Assembly: GCA_945860705.1 (NCBI GenBank)
Contig: CAMART010000006.1
Coordinates: 62,001-126,000 of the forward strand
Direction: 5' to 3'
Length of the DNA: 64,000 nucleotides
Origin: Chitinophaga pinensis
Lineage (GTDB): Bacteria > Bacteroidota > Bacteroidia > Chitinophagales > CAMDFR01
A program made the position numbers and the translations under genes. Shown here piece after piece: positions 1-9,513 of the stretch. Numbering within the stretch: position 1 is the first letter of the stretch; each line of letters begins with the position of its first letter. Under the pieces are notes generated by a model. That model worked only from the letters and a program-made list of their open reading frames with translations, ran no database searches and had not been told where the DNA came from.

Positions 1-3000
1 CATCTACTAATATTTCTACTAAATGTACTGATACCATATATTGTTAAGTTGCTTCTTACTATACTATCGCATCCTAGATAATTTATGAGTGTATCATATC
101 TAGTACCTGGTGTCAGATAAATACTTGTACCTACTCTCAATGATTCACCGATACAAAAAGATGTGTCAATGATTTTGTTGCTAATTGGATTTATTATCAA
201 TGTAGTAATAACAATTGAATCACAAGTCCCAGTTCTTCTTAAAGTATCAAAGTATATATTAGGTATAGTATATGTGTTTCCATTTATCGTATAGCTTTCA
301 CCTGTACATCTTGTGATAGTTTGATTAAATCTTGCTAGGGTATCTACAATTAAATTTGTAATGACAATACTATCACACAAAGGAGAACTACGAATAAAAG
401 TATCCCTATAGGTACCAGTCACTGAATAGGTTCGAGTACCAACTGTAATAATCGTACCAGCACATCCTCTTCTATTTTGAGTCACGGTAGTATTTGGGTC
501 TACTAATAAAATAGTAGTAACAACAGAGTCGCACCCAGCGCCCGGTACAGAAACTGTATCTCTATATGTTCCAGCAGAAGTGTACGAATGACCATTATAG
601 TTATAAGCTCTACCAGCACATATTCTTACAACTTGTGTTCTAGTAGGAATAACAGCACTATAGTTAATATTTATTGTCAAAAAACTATCGCATCCATTAT
701 AGGCTACTAAGGTATCTCTATAGGTGCCAGCAAGAGTATATATCCTTGCACCTACCCTCACTGTATCTCCCAAGCATATTCCGTATGTTAATGTTCTACT
801 TCCACTTGGCAAAAGTGTAATAGTAGTAATCACAGTACTATCACATGCTCCTCCTCTAGAAAGAGTTGTAGTGAATACGCCACCTGTAGTATATGTAGTG
901 CTACCTACAACTATTGATCTTCCATTACAAAGATTAAAACTTTGTCTGAAAATAGGCACAGTATCTAATACTAATATACTAGTGAGTATACTATCACATC
1001 CAAATGAATTTCTAAGTGTATCTCTATAGGTTCCTGGAGTAGTATATACTCGAGTTCCTACTACTACATATCCTCCAGGACATATTCGTACTGTTCTTGT
1101 ATGCAATGTAATAGGTCTATTAGTAAGATTAGTGATGACTATACTATCGCAAAGACCACCACTTCTAGTAAAGGTATCTCTATATACTCCTGGTATAGTA
1201 TAAGTTCGTGAACCAACAATAGTAGGCACACCGGGGCAAGTATTTATATTTTGAGTACGAATAAAATTAGGTCCGATTGTTAAATTGGTTATTACTACAC
1301 TATCACATCCATATGCTGTAAGTATAGTATCTCTATATGTGCCAGCAGAAGTGTATCTGCGACTACCTACTCGTAGTGTATCGCCTATACAGATAGTAGT
1401 ATTTTGAATTACAGAATCTGGAGAAATAGAAATAAAATGAGTTGTTCGTATACCACCACAAACTAAATTTTTAACTACAGTAAGCAAATATGTTCTGCCT
1501 GGAATCATTCCTCTAAGAGTATCGCTAAGATTTGGAGTGTCATAGTTAGCTCTTACTACTACGTTTGTAAGTGTATCTTGCCATACATATGAGTATGTTG
1601 CAGCGCTATCGGGTACCAGTATCCGCACACTAGCACTTTTATTACAATATCTTTCTACACTATCTGCTAGAGTAGTAGATACACATACAAATGATGGATC
1701 GATAGTAGCTACAAATCCATTTCCACTTACATAAAGAAAATTATTATTTTGATTATATCTTATATCATATACACCTCTTCCTGAGTACCCAGGTATTGTT
1801 ATATCTCCACTAGGCGTAAAAGTAGTACCTGTAAATGTATAAACTTTTATGTTCCCATTATTCCCTCCTACGTATACATGATTGCAATCATCTACAGTTA
1901 TACCACCTTGGGTTTTTGCAATATGTCCAGTTATTGTTATTGGTGTACCAATTCCTAATCCGGTTGATTTATTATATGCTTTTAGATTGAGTCCATCATA
2001 TAGATATAAAAATGTGTCATTTACAGCCAAGGCATTAAAACCATTTGAATTATTTCCACCTGTATAATATCTTTTATTATCGGCTTCTTGAAAAGTGGTG
2101 TATCCGCTAAACTGACTCCACATGGATGTAGAATAACCTGCATTTAATCTATAAATTTTATTATTTACCGCTGGTACAGATGAAGACGCTAGTATTACAA
2201 AAATATTTCCCGCTCTATCAGATACTGAGTTTAATATATCTTGAAATCCTCCAGTAATACCTGTAAATGTAGAAGTTACCATAGCACCAGTCACAGGATC
2301 TAAAGTTGATATGATTCTACTAGATGCTGTAGAACCGCCTGTTACTAGTACAGCATTTGTTCTACAATCATAAAATAATTCCCATCCTTCGTTTAACACG
2401 GAAGTAGGTATATTTCTCCAACCATCGTATATTCCTAAATCATTAATGCGAATTATGTCGCAAGCTGTAGGATTAAATCCTTGACTCATATAGCATTTTC
2501 CATTAGACTTATCTACTACAAAATTACCAGCATAACCCCATCCAGCATGTAAATCGAATGATATTGAAGCAACACTACCCATAAAAGTCCAAAGTAGGCT
2601 TCCACCTGCTGTATATTTGGCAGTGCGTTGATTGCTTGTGGCAGTTGATCCAGAACTACCACCACCAAATACATATAAATTACCATCAAAATCAAAATCT
2701 ACATCAAATCCTCTGTTTGCATTTGCTGGTGAGCCTGTAAGTGTTGTTATAGGTATTACCCAAGGATCTATTTCTATACTTTTAGAATGGTCATATCCAT
2801 CTGGAAAATCAAAACTGATGATATTTTTATTGAGTTTAAACTTACTATTTAATCTAGTTTTATCTGAATAATAAGAAAGTGGAGCTTCCTCAATAAGTTT
2901 CTCATTTCTTATTATTACTTCTATGTTTGAATATATTAAGTCAATATTTTTTACATCACCACTATATTGAAACTGTACTTTTGATAGATCGGCAAAAGGC

Positions 3001-3539
3001 TGAGCATAGATAGTATATTTAATACCTTTTTCTCCATCTATTTTATATTCTATATCTATACCATCATATATATTTTTGTAGGTAATAGTTTTATATCCAT
3101 AAGCCAATTGTTCTGCACTACCATAGCTGTAATAATTACTAGTTTTATCAGTAGTCATTATTTGGGTATTAGGGTTAGTATTGAGCCAAGTAGCTATAAG
3201 ATATTTTGTTTCTAGATTATTGCTATATTTTTTTATTAAATCTTCATGCTCTTTTCCTTTAATATGTTCTAGTTCTTCATGTACTTCATGTCCATCATAT
3301 TTTTGAAAATTATATTTATATATAACTGAGTTTTTTGTAAAAAAAATCATAGCTCCAAAATGATCTATACCATATCGAATATCGTTTCCATTTGGAATCA
3401 TATAATCAAATTGTCCTTTATTTTCAATAAAAACATCAGTATTGAAAATATTATTATTCGTATTTAGGACATTAGTATTGCTTGCAAATAAATTTATATA
3501 TGCAATAATCGCAATATATATAAGTAGATTTTTATTCAT
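1..3539 (-). CDS. Giant secreted repeat protein, C-terminal part missing (runs off left edge)
   Basis: I read an open frame on the minus strand from an ATG at 3539 to the window edge, at least 1179 codons with no stop. Residues 1-19 form a signal peptide (MNKNLLIYIAIIAYINLFA). A domain with the ENKGQ motif follows, about residues 30-270; it is typical of the N-terminal DUF7948 region of Bacteroidota surface proteins. Residues about 270-610 look like a beta-propeller or cell-surface sensor region, rich in Gly and Asn. From about residue 710 there are nine or more units of about 58 residues, each with C-x-G, then V-G-x-x-x-Y-T-x-x-G-x-Y-R-D-T, then G-C-D-S and a I/V-x-T-x-L strand. The two Cys per unit may form disulfides. 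The family is usually exported by T9SS, but the C-terminal signal lies outside the window. Function unknown; probably adhesion or cell-surface scaffolding. Confidence 0.85.
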   Translation of the reverse strand, partial: MNKNLLIYIAIIAYINLFASNTNVLNTNNNIFNTDVFIENKGQFDYMIPNGNDIRYGIDHFGAMIFFTKNSVIYKYNFQKYDGHEVHEELEHIKGKEHEDLIKKYSNNLETKYLIATWLNTNPNTQIMTTDKTSNYYSYGSAEQLAYGYKTITYKNIYDGIDIEYKIDGEKGIKYTIYAQPFADLSKVQFQYSGDVKNIDLIYSNIEVIIRNEKLIEEAPLSYYSDKTRLNSKFKLNKNIISFDFPDGYDHSKSIEIDPWVIPITTLTGSPANANRGFDVDFDFDGNLYVFGGGSSGSTATSNQRTAKYTAGGSLLWTFMGSVASISFDLHAGWGYAGNFVVDKSNGKCYMSQGFNPTACDIIRINDLGIYDGWRNIPTSVLNEGWELFYDCRTNAVLVTGGSTASSRIISTLDPVTGAMVTSTFTGITGGFQDILNSVSDRAGNIFVILASSSVPAVNNKIYRLNAGYSTSMWSQFSGYTTFQEADNKRYYTGGNNSNGFNALAVNDTFLYLYDGLNLKAYNKSTGLGIGTPITITGHIAKTQGGITVDDCNHVYVGGNNGNIKVYTFTGTTFTPSGDITIPGYSGRGVYDIRYNQNNNFLYVSGNGFVATIDPSFVCVSTTLADSVERYCNKSASVRILVPDSAATYSYVWQDTLTNVVVRANYDTPNLSDTLRGMIPGRTYLLTVVKNLVCGGIRTTHFISISPDSVIQNTTICIGDTLRVGSRRYTSAGTYRDTILTAYGCDSVVITNLTIGPNFIRTQNINTCPGVPTIVGSRTYTIPGVYRDTFTRSGGLCDSIVITNLTNRPITLHTRTVRICPGGYVVVGTRVYTTPGTYRDTLRNSFGCDSILTSILVLDTVPIFRQSFNLCNGRSIVVGSTTYTTGGVFTTTLSRGGACDSTVITTITLLPSGSRTLTYGICLGDTVRVGARIYTLAGTYRDTLVAYNGCDSFLTININYSAVIPTRTQVVRICAGRAYNYNGHSYTSAGTYRDTVSVPGAGCDSVVTTILLVDPNTTVTQNRRGCAGTIITVGTRTYSVTGTYRDTFIRSSPLCDSIVITNLIVDTLARFNQTITRCTGESYTINGNTYTIPNIYFDTLRRTGTCDSIVITTLIINPISNKIIDTSFCIGESLRVGTSIYLTPGTRYDTLINYLGCDSIVRSNLTIYGISTFSRNISR

Positions 3540-3625
3540 TGGCTTTATGAATTTGGATATTAAAATTACAATATTTCATTTAAAAAACAAAATTTAATCA
3601 AAGTTGTTAAATAATTCATTTTAAA

Positions 3626-3633
3626 TAACTTTG
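3626..3633 (+). promoter_or_regulatory. Bacteroidota -7 promoter box (TAACTTTG) for the M1 peptidase gene
   Basis: TAACTTTG matches the TAnnTTTG -7 consensus of the Bacteroidota housekeeping sigma factor. It ends only 5 nt before the ATG at 3638, so transcription would begin at or next to the start codon and the mRNA would be nearly leaderless. A TTG at 3604-3606 is a candidate -33 element about 19 nt upstream. Confidence 0.6.
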
Positions 3634-3637
3634 CAAT

Positions 3638-5587
3638 ATGAAAAAAATTTGTCTATTACTACTAATTTTAATTTGTTCACTATCAATATATTCTCAGAAA
3701 GAACATTTTTGTGCTGTACATAAACAATCTGAATCAACTCTAAAAAGAGCATCATCACCTAGAGCTGTAACGCTAATGAATAAATATGATGTAAAATTTC
3801 ATCATTTAACTTTGAATGTCACAAAAGATACAAATTACGTATCTGGAAACGTAAGAACCATAGCAAGAGTGGTAGGAGCTCCATTAGATACATTTGTTTT
3901 TGAATTACAGACTAGTATGCTTATAGATTCTATAAAAATCGGTTCAGATATATTAGTATTTCAAAGAATAGCAAATGATGTGTATGCAATTTTGCCTTCA
4001 ACTTATACTGTAGGAAGTGATATAGAAATAACTATATACTATAAAGGATATACCTCAGGCACAGGAAGTTCTGCAATTGGTGATGGATATAGCGATGGAA
4101 ATTCTACTAGATGGGGCAATGCAGTTTCATGGAGCCTTAGTCAGCCATTCTCAGCATACGAATGGTTTCCATGCAAACAAGATTTAACAGATAAAATTGA
4201 TTCGACTTATTTTTATGCTACATGTGATACTCCAAGTATGAGTGGCTCTAATGGTCTTCTTAAAGCTATCGTACCAATGCCAGGTGGAAAAAGACAATTT
4301 CAATGGGTAAATATTCATCCAATAGATTATTATTTGATATCTGTTGCCACAGCTAATTATATAGAATATAGCACATATGCTCATCCAGTTGGTTCAGATT
4401 CAGTATTATTCCAAAACTATATTTACAACAATCCACTCACATTGCCTACTTTCAAAGGATTGATAGATACTACAGCCTTTAATTTAGATTTCTTCTCTAC
4501 CATATTTGGTCCCTATCCTTTTGCAAAACAAAAATATGGACATTGTTTAGCGCCTTTTAGTGGTGGTATGGAACATCAAACAATGACTACTCAAGGATTT
4601 TTTGAATTCAGTTTAGATGCTCACGAACTAGGTCATCAGTGGTTTGGAGATAATGTTACATGTGCAACATGGAAAGATATATGGGTAAACGAAGGTTTTG
4701 CATCTTACTCTGAATATCTAGCTTACGAGCATTTTTATCCAAACCTAAAAGCAGGACATATGCAAGATGTACATGATTTTGTGATGAGACAACCCGGAGG
4801 AAGTGTATGGTTTACAGATAGTACAAATGTCAATAGAATATTTAGTAGTAGACTTACTTATAACAAAGGTTCAGCTATTATTCATACACTTAGATTTGTT
4901 GTCAATAATGATAATCTATTTTTTCAAGCTCTAAAAAACTATCAAAACACATATAAAAATGCTACCGCTACATCTATAGATTTTAAAAATATAATGCAAA
5001 CAGTATCTGGAGTAAACTTAGATGATTGGATGAATCAATGGTTTTATGGTGAAGGTTATCCTACATATTCGGTAAGATGGAATCAAGTAGCTAATCAAAT
5101 CTTTTTAAATGTATCACATACTACATCTACTACAGTTACACCTTTATTTAAAACACCTCTAGAGTTGAAATTGATAGGTACTTCAGATACAATCATAAAA
5201 ATCAATACTACCACTAATAGTGACGATTTCATAGTGTCACTTCCTACTGGATATACAATATCAGATTTAGAAGTAGACCCTAATAATTGGATACTCAATG
5301 AAGTCGATGCAATTACTAAAGATGAATCTCTTGCTACTATTTCTTTGCCAAACTATCCTATTTCTATTTATCCTACTGTAGTAAACACCTCATTGAATAT
5401 AGATAATGACAATCTTTCTAATTTAGTAGCTAAGATTTTTTCTACTGAAGGAAAATTGATTTCTCAAAAAGTATTTTCAGGAAATACAACATTAGAAATG
5501 AATAATATTTCATCAGGAAATTATATAGTAGAGATTCAAAATGAAAATGGATTGGTACTAAAAATACAACAAATAGTAAAACAATAA
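3638..5587 (+). CDS. Secreted M1-family metallopeptidase with T9SS C-terminal signal
   Basis: The 649-residue protein starts with a signal peptide (MKKICLLLLILICSLSIYSQ). It carries the gluzincin aminopeptidase signature: GGMEH at about residues 309-313 in place of the usual GxMEN, the zinc motif HELGH at 329-333, and the third ligand Glu at about 352 in WVNEGFA. A Tyr in the downstream segment (LTYNKGSA) matches the catalytic Tyr of the family. The last about 75 residues (from SIYPTVVN) are a type A T9SS sorting domain, so the enzyme should be released or anchored at the cell surface. It probably removes N-terminal residues from peptides outside the cell. The next gene starts 9 nt after the stop, which suggests co-transcription. 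Confidence 0.92.
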   Translation: MKKICLLLLILICSLSIYSQKEHFCAVHKQSESTLKRASSPRAVTLMNKYDVKFHHLTLNVTKDTNYVSGNVRTIARVVGAPLDTFVFELQTSMLIDSIKIGSDILVFQRIANDVYAILPSTYTVGSDIEITIYYKGYTSGTGSSAIGDGYSDGNSTRWGNAVSWSLSQPFSAYEWFPCKQDLTDKIDSTYFYATCDTPSMSGSNGLLKAIVPMPGGKRQFQWVNIHPIDYYLISVATANYIEYSTYAHPVGSDSVLFQNYIYNNPLTLPTFKGLIDTTAFNLDFFSTIFGPYPFAKQKYGHCLAPFSGGMEHQTMTTQGFFEFSLDAHELGHQWFGDNVTCATWKDIWVNEGFASYSEYLAYEHFYPNLKAGHMQDVHDFVMRQPGGSVWFTDSTNVNRIFSSRLTYNKGSAIIHTLRFVVNNDNLFFQALKNYQNTYKNATATSIDFKNIMQTVSGVNLDDWMNQWFYGEGYPTYSVRWNQVANQIFLNVSHTTSTTVTPLFKTPLELKLIGTSDTIIKINTTTNSDDFIVSLPTGYTISDLEVDPNNWILNEVDAITKDESLATISLPNYPISIYPTVVNTSLNIDNDNLSNLVAKIFSTEGKLISQKVFSGNTTLEMNNISSGNYIVEIQNENGLVLKIQQIVKQ

Positions 5588-5596
5588 ATAGATATA

Positions 5597-6598
5597 GTGT
5601 TTCAAAAAAATACAGTTACAGAATTACAAGAACTTTTAAGCAAACCAAAAAAAATTGTTGTTACCTCGCACAAAAATCCTGATGGAGACGCACTTGGTTC
5701 TTCTTTGGCTTGGACAAAATTCCTTACTAAATTAGGACACTCGGTAGATTATATATCACCAAATGATATGCCGGATTATTATCACTGGTTGCCATTAAGC
5801 AAGCAAACTATTATTTACGAAAAAGCAAAAGACTATGCCAAAAATTTAGTATATGGTGCAGATATAGTTTTTAGTCTAGACTACAATGCTTTGGGACGTA
5901 TGGATGAATTTGGTGATGTGGTGAAAGCATCTAAAGCCAATAAAGTAATGATAGATCATCATCTTTACCCTGAAGAATATCCAATACTTACATACAGTGA
6001 TACTTCTAAAAGTAGTACGGGTGAGATGATATATGAAATGATATATGCAATGGGCGAAGAAGATAAAATAGATAGTGATATAGCAACACTACTTTATACT
6101 GCTATACTTACAGATACAGGTTCTTTTGCATTCAGCTGTACTACACAACGCGTGCATGAGATAGTTGGAGTATTGGTGAGTAAAGGAGCAGACCCAGATG
6201 CTGTTCAAAATTATGTATACAATTGTTTTACTGAAAATAGATTAAGATTTTTTGGCTATTGTTTAGTAAATAAAATGAAGCTAATCCCAAATACCAAAAT
6301 AGCCTATATAGGTGTAAGTGAAAAAGAATTGGAAGAGTTTGGTATAAAAGATGGAGAAACTGAAGGCTTGGCTAATTACCCACTAAAAATAGCAGATATA
6401 CATGCATGTGCGTTTTTTAGAGAGAAAGACAAACAAATAAGAATCTCATTTAGAAGTAAAGCAGATTTTGATGTGAATGTTATTGCTAGAGAACACTTCA
6501 ATGGTGGAGGTCACAAAAACGCTAGTGGAGGCATGTCTAGAGATACATTAGAAAATACCATTCTTAAATTTGAAAATTTATTTATTAGTAATTCTTAA
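5597..6598 (+). CDS. DHH/DHHA1 phosphoesterase (NrnA-like oligoribonuclease / pAp phosphatase)
   Basis: The 333-residue protein has the NrnA layout. The N-terminal DHH domain contains NPDGDALGS (Asp29, Asp31), a metal-binding LDYN segment, and IDHH at residues 119-122. The C-terminal DHHA1 domain contains GGGHKNASGG from about residue 303, which binds the RNA end. NrnA enzymes degrade short oligoribonucleotides and dephosphorylate 3'-phosphoadenosine 5'-phosphate in the cytoplasm. The start is GTG at 5597; an in-frame stop lies 12 nt upstream and no nearby ATG gives a complete first strand, so GTG is the best choice. The upstream peptidase gene ends at 5587, so the two are probably co-transcribed although unrelated in function. 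Confidence 0.88.
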   Translation: MFQKNTVTELQELLSKPKKIVVTSHKNPDGDALGSSLAWTKFLTKLGHSVDYISPNDMPDYYHWLPLSKQTIIYEKAKDYAKNLVYGADIVFSLDYNALGRMDEFGDVVKASKANKVMIDHHLYPEEYPILTYSDTSKSSTGEMIYEMIYAMGEEDKIDSDIATLLYTAILTDTGSFAFSCTTQRVHEIVGVLVSKGADPDAVQNYVYNCFTENRLRFFGYCLVNKMKLIPNTKIAYIGVSEKELEEFGIKDGETEGLANYPLKIADIHACAFFREKDKQIRISFRSKADFDVNVIAREHFNGGGHKNASGGMSRDTLENTILKFENLFISNS

Positions 6599-6642
6599 CA
6601 GGATATTTTAGTATAATTACTTAAAATGTGAATTTGCTGAAT

Positions 6643-6650
6643 TATATTTG
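6643..6650 (+). promoter_or_regulatory. Bacteroidota -7 promoter box (TATATTTG) before the isomerase lipoprotein
   Basis: TATATTTG fits TAnnTTTG and lies 25 nt before the ATG at 6676. It falls inside a longer frame opened by a GTG at 6628, so it argues that the real protein starts at 6676, where the lipoprotein signal begins. Confidence 0.55.
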
Positions 6651-6675
6651 CAATCTTTTAAAATCACTTATTAAT

Positions 6676-7710
6676 ATGAAAAAGATATATTTAATAATTA
6701 TTGCTTCAATAGTTTTATTTTCATGTAAAACAAAACCTAAAGAAGAAAGTTCCAATACAGATAATACAAATACAGAAACCAATACAACTATGCAAAAAAC
6801 AGATTTTATCAATGCACACTTTAAAACCAACAAAGGTGAAATAGTATGCGAACTTGAGTTTGAAAAAACTCCAATCACAGTGGCTAATTTTATAGGATTA
6901 GCAGAAGGTACTATTCCAAACAAAGCAAAACCACTTGGAACACATTACTATGATGGATTGAAATTTCATAGAGTGATTCCAAATTTTATGATTCAAGGTG
7001 GTGATCCTCAGGGCACAGGTCAAGGCGGACCAGGTTATAATTTTCAAGATGAAATAGATCCATCATTGATGTTTACTGGCCCAGGTGTATTAGCTATGGC
7101 CAATGCTGGTCCTGCAACAAATGGCTCACAGTTTTTCATCACACATGTTGCTACAGATTGGCTCAATGGCAAGCATACTATTTTTGGACATGTGATTAAA
7201 GGTCAAGATATAGTGAATGCAATAGCACAAGGAGACGTAATAGAGTCTATTATTATAGAAAGATCTGGTGAAAAAGCGATAGCATTTGATGCAAAAGCAA
7301 TATTTGAGGGAGGTATAGCAGCTGCTAAAAAAGGGGATGATTTTGATGGTTGGGTAAAAGAAAATTATCCATCAGCTAAAAAAATAGGTGATATGTATAT
7401 CTTAGAAACTAAAAAAGGGACAGGGGCTATTCCAACAAATGGACAAACTGTGACTGCTCACTATACAGGAAAACTTAAAGATGGCAAGAAATTTGATTCT
7501 TCACTAGATAGAGGGCAACCTTTTCAGTTCAAACTTGGCGCAGGTCAAGTAATCAAAGGATGGGACGTAGGATTTGCAAATATGCATATTGGGTCTAAAG
7601 CTACACTTCTTATTCCATATAGTTATGGATACGGAGAGCAAGGATATCCAGGAGCTATTCCACCAAAAGCTACGCTTGTATTTGATGTAGAATTAATAGG
7701 TGCACAATAG
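6676..7710 (+). CDS. Lipoprotein peptidyl-prolyl isomerase, cyclophilin-FKBP fusion
   Basis: The start is ATG 6676, giving 344 residues. A longer GTG frame (6628) would bury the signal peptide and overlap the promoter box. The N-terminus is a lipoprotein signal (IVLFSC, lipidated Cys17) followed by a Ser/Asn/Thr linker to about residue 42. Residues about 45-200 are a cyclophilin domain: FHRV (Arg99), [16 protein letters not shown] and the [11 protein letters not shown] Trp. Residues about 240-344 are an FKBP domain: [24 protein letters not shown], and [16 protein letters not shown]. Both domains catalyse cis-trans isomerisation of Xaa-Pro bonds, here in the envelope, as folding helpers. The next gene (7746) has the same two-domain layout and begins 35 nt after the stop; it is a tandem paralogue. 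Confidence 0.93.
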   Translation: MKKIYLIIIASIVLFSCKTKPKEESSNTDNTNTETNTTMQKTDFINAHFKTNKGEIVCELEFEKTPITVANFIGLAEGTIPNKAKPLGTHYYDGLKFHRVIPNFMIQGGDPQGTGQGGPGYNFQDEIDPSLMFTGPGVLAMANAGPATNGSQFFITHVATDWLNGKHTIFGHVIKGQDIVNAIAQGDVIESIIIERSGEKAIAFDAKAIFEGGIAAAKKGDDFDGWVKENYPSAKKIGDMYILETKKGTGAIPTNGQTVTAHYTGKLKDGKKFDSSLDRGQPFQFKLGAGQVIKGWDVGFANMHIGSKATLLIPYSYGYGEQGYPGAIPPKATLVFDVELIGAQ

Positions 7711-7745
7711 TTTTAAATATATTTTTAATTAATTAAAAAAGAAAA

Positions 7746-8807
7746 ATGAAGAGAATATCATTATTACTTAGCTTGATGATTTTAACAATTGTTTCATTAC
7801 AAGCTCAAAAAGAAGATGGATTATATGCAAAATTCAATACTTCAAAAGGAAGTATATTAGTAAAATTATTGCCAGAAAAAGCACCACTTACAGTATGTAA
7901 TTTTGTTGCATTAGCAGAAGGTAATAAAGAAAATACAGCAAAAAAAGCTGGTGAACCTTATTTCAATGGTATGAAATTTCATAGAGTAATAGCAAAATTT
8001 ATGATTCAAGGTGGAGACCCACAAGGAAATGGACAAGGTGGTCCAGGATATAGTTTTGCCGATGAATTTGATGATTCAGAACAATTTACTGGTCCAGGTA
8101 TTTTAGCTATGGCTAATGCAGGTCCAGGTACAAATGGTTCTCAGTTTTTTATCACACATGTAGCTACACCTTGGTTAAATGGAAAACATACCATTTTTGG
8201 TCATGTAGTAGAAGGTCAGCCAGTAGTTGATGCTATCGTACAAGATGATATTCTTACAAGTGTAGAAATCATTAGAGTAGGTAAAGTAGCAAAGGCTTAT
8301 AAAGCTACAAATGCAGAATTTGCAAGCCTTACTGCATCAGCTCCAGCTAGATTAGCTGAATATCAAAAGAAACAAGCTGAAAAAGTAGCAGCTGAAAAAT
8401 TACTAGAAGCTAAAAGAACTCAAGAAATACCAGCATTTGAAGCATGGGTAAAAGAAAATTATCCAAAAGCAATAAAAACTGCTAGCGGTATGTATTATGT
8501 AATCACTCAAAAAGGTACTGGTGCCATGGCTACTACAGGTCAAACTGTTGTTGCTCATTATACAGGTAAATTCAATGATGGTAAAAAATTTGATTCAAGT
8601 GTAGATAGAGGAACCCCATTTGAATTTAAACTTGGACAAGGTCAAGTAATCAAAGGTTGGGACGAAGGATTTGGTTTGTTACCTATAGGTTCAAAAGCTA
8701 CTCTTTTATTACCATATACCATGGCATATGGTGAGCAAGGATATCCTGGTGCTATTCCACCAAAAGCTACTTTAGTTTTTGATGTAGAATTAATTGGTGT
8801 AAAATAA
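7746..8807 (+). CDS. Periplasmic peptidyl-prolyl isomerase, cyclophilin-FKBP fusion (tandem paralogue)
   Basis: The 353-residue protein has a cleavable signal peptide (MKRISLLLSLMILTIVSLQAQ) and no lipobox Cys, unlike its upstream paralogue. Cyclophilin motifs [32 protein letters not shown] and [10 protein letters not shown] fill about residues 25-185. A charged Ala/Glu/Lys-rich helix (about 190-230) links it to an FKBP domain whose core ([17 protein letters not shown] to [11 protein letters not shown]) is nearly the same as in the gene before. The soluble form and the membrane-tethered form probably divide the labour between periplasm and membrane. It is followed by a strong terminator at 8830, so the pair probably forms one transcript. 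Confidence 0.93.
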   Translation: MKRISLLLSLMILTIVSLQAQKEDGLYAKFNTSKGSILVKLLPEKAPLTVCNFVALAEGNKENTAKKAGEPYFNGMKFHRVIAKFMIQGGDPQGNGQGGPGYSFADEFDDSEQFTGPGILAMANAGPGTNGSQFFITHVATPWLNGKHTIFGHVVEGQPVVDAIVQDDILTSVEIIRVGKVAKAYKATNAEFASLTASAPARLAEYQKKQAEKVAAEKLLEAKRTQEIPAFEAWVKENYPKAIKTASGMYYVITQKGTGAMATTGQTVVAHYTGKFNDGKKFDSSVDRGTPFEFKLGQGQVIKGWDEGFGLLPIGSKATLLLPYTMAYGEQGYPGAIPPKATLVFDVELIGVK

Positions 8808-8829
8808 TCCGAAAATTTAATATATTTTT

Positions 8830-8863
8830 AAGCTGTGAATAATCTTTATTCACAGCTTTTTTA
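8830..8863 (+). terminator. Rho-independent terminator after the isomerase pair
   Basis: A perfect 13-bp stem (8830-8842 with 8846-8858) closes a 3-nt loop and is followed by a T run. It separates the isomerase genes from the pyrophosphatase gene 19 nt downstream. Confidence 0.85.
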
Positions 8864-8881
8864 TTTACAATAAAAATATAT

Positions 8882-9484
8882 ATGAAATCGATATATAAAT
8901 CACATCCATGGCATGGAATAGAAGTAGGAGAGAATGCGCCACATACTATCACAGCTTTTATAGAAATACTTCCAACAGATACCGTAAAGTATGAAATAGA
9001 TAAAAAAAGTGGCTATTTAAAAATAGATAGACCTCAAAAATTTTCCAATGTAGTGCCAGCTATGTATGGGTTTATTCCTAAAACTTATTGCGGTAATAAA
9101 GTTGCCGCACTTAGCACACATCCTAATATCAAAAAAGGAGATGAAGATCCTCTAGATATTTGTGTGCTTAGCGAAAAAGAAATTTACAGAAGTGATATTA
9201 TTCTCAAAGCTATACCAATTGGTGGATTGAAATTAGTAGATAAAGGAGAAGCTGATGATAAAATAATATCAGTGCTTCAAGGTGATGAATTGTATTCGCA
9301 ATATACTGATATAGAAATGCTACCAAGTGGTATAGTAGATAGACTAAAGCATTATTTTCTTACATATAAAAACTTACCAGGAGATACAGAACGAACCTGC
9401 GAAATAGACAAAGTTTATGGTAGAGAAGAAGCACATAAAGTAATACTTACAAGTATAGAAGACTATAATGAAATGTTTGGATGA
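8882..9484 (+). CDS. ppa: Inorganic pyrophosphatase, family I
   Basis: The 200-residue protein hydrolyses pyrophosphate to phosphate in the cytoplasm and so pulls biosynthetic reactions forward. It has the family I signature DEDPLDIC with the metal-binding Asp residues, plus KYEIDKKSGYLKIDR and the YGFIPKTYCGN segment typical of the catalytic pocket. The length is slightly above the usual 175 residues of bacterial enzymes, which is common in this phylum. The gene stands alone between the terminator at 8830 and the convergent metG. Confidence 0.9.
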   Translation: MKSIYKSHPWHGIEVGENAPHTITAFIEILPTDTVKYEIDKKSGYLKIDRPQKFSNVVPAMYGFIPKTYCGNKVAALSTHPNIKKGDEDPLDICVLSEKEIYRSDIILKAIPIGGLKLVDKGEADDKIISVLQGDELYSQYTDIEMLPSGIVDRLKHYFLTYKNLPGDTERTCEIDKVYGREEAHKVILTSIEDYNEMFG

Positions 9485-9513
9485 TAAATAATACTATTAA
9501 GTATTATATCAAT

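Noticed and set aside
1-1450. Periodic repeats of about 174 bp that might be a CRISPR or satellite
   Set aside because: They are codons of a protein repeat in one open frame, with diverged units and no spacers.
6628-6675. GTG-led N-terminal extension of the cyclophilin-FKBP lipoprotein
   Set aside because: It would hide the lipoprotein signal in the middle and overlaps a TAnnTTTG box.
9488-9506. Short inverted repeat between ppa and metG as a terminator
   Set aside because: Only a 7-bp A/T stem; too weak to call.
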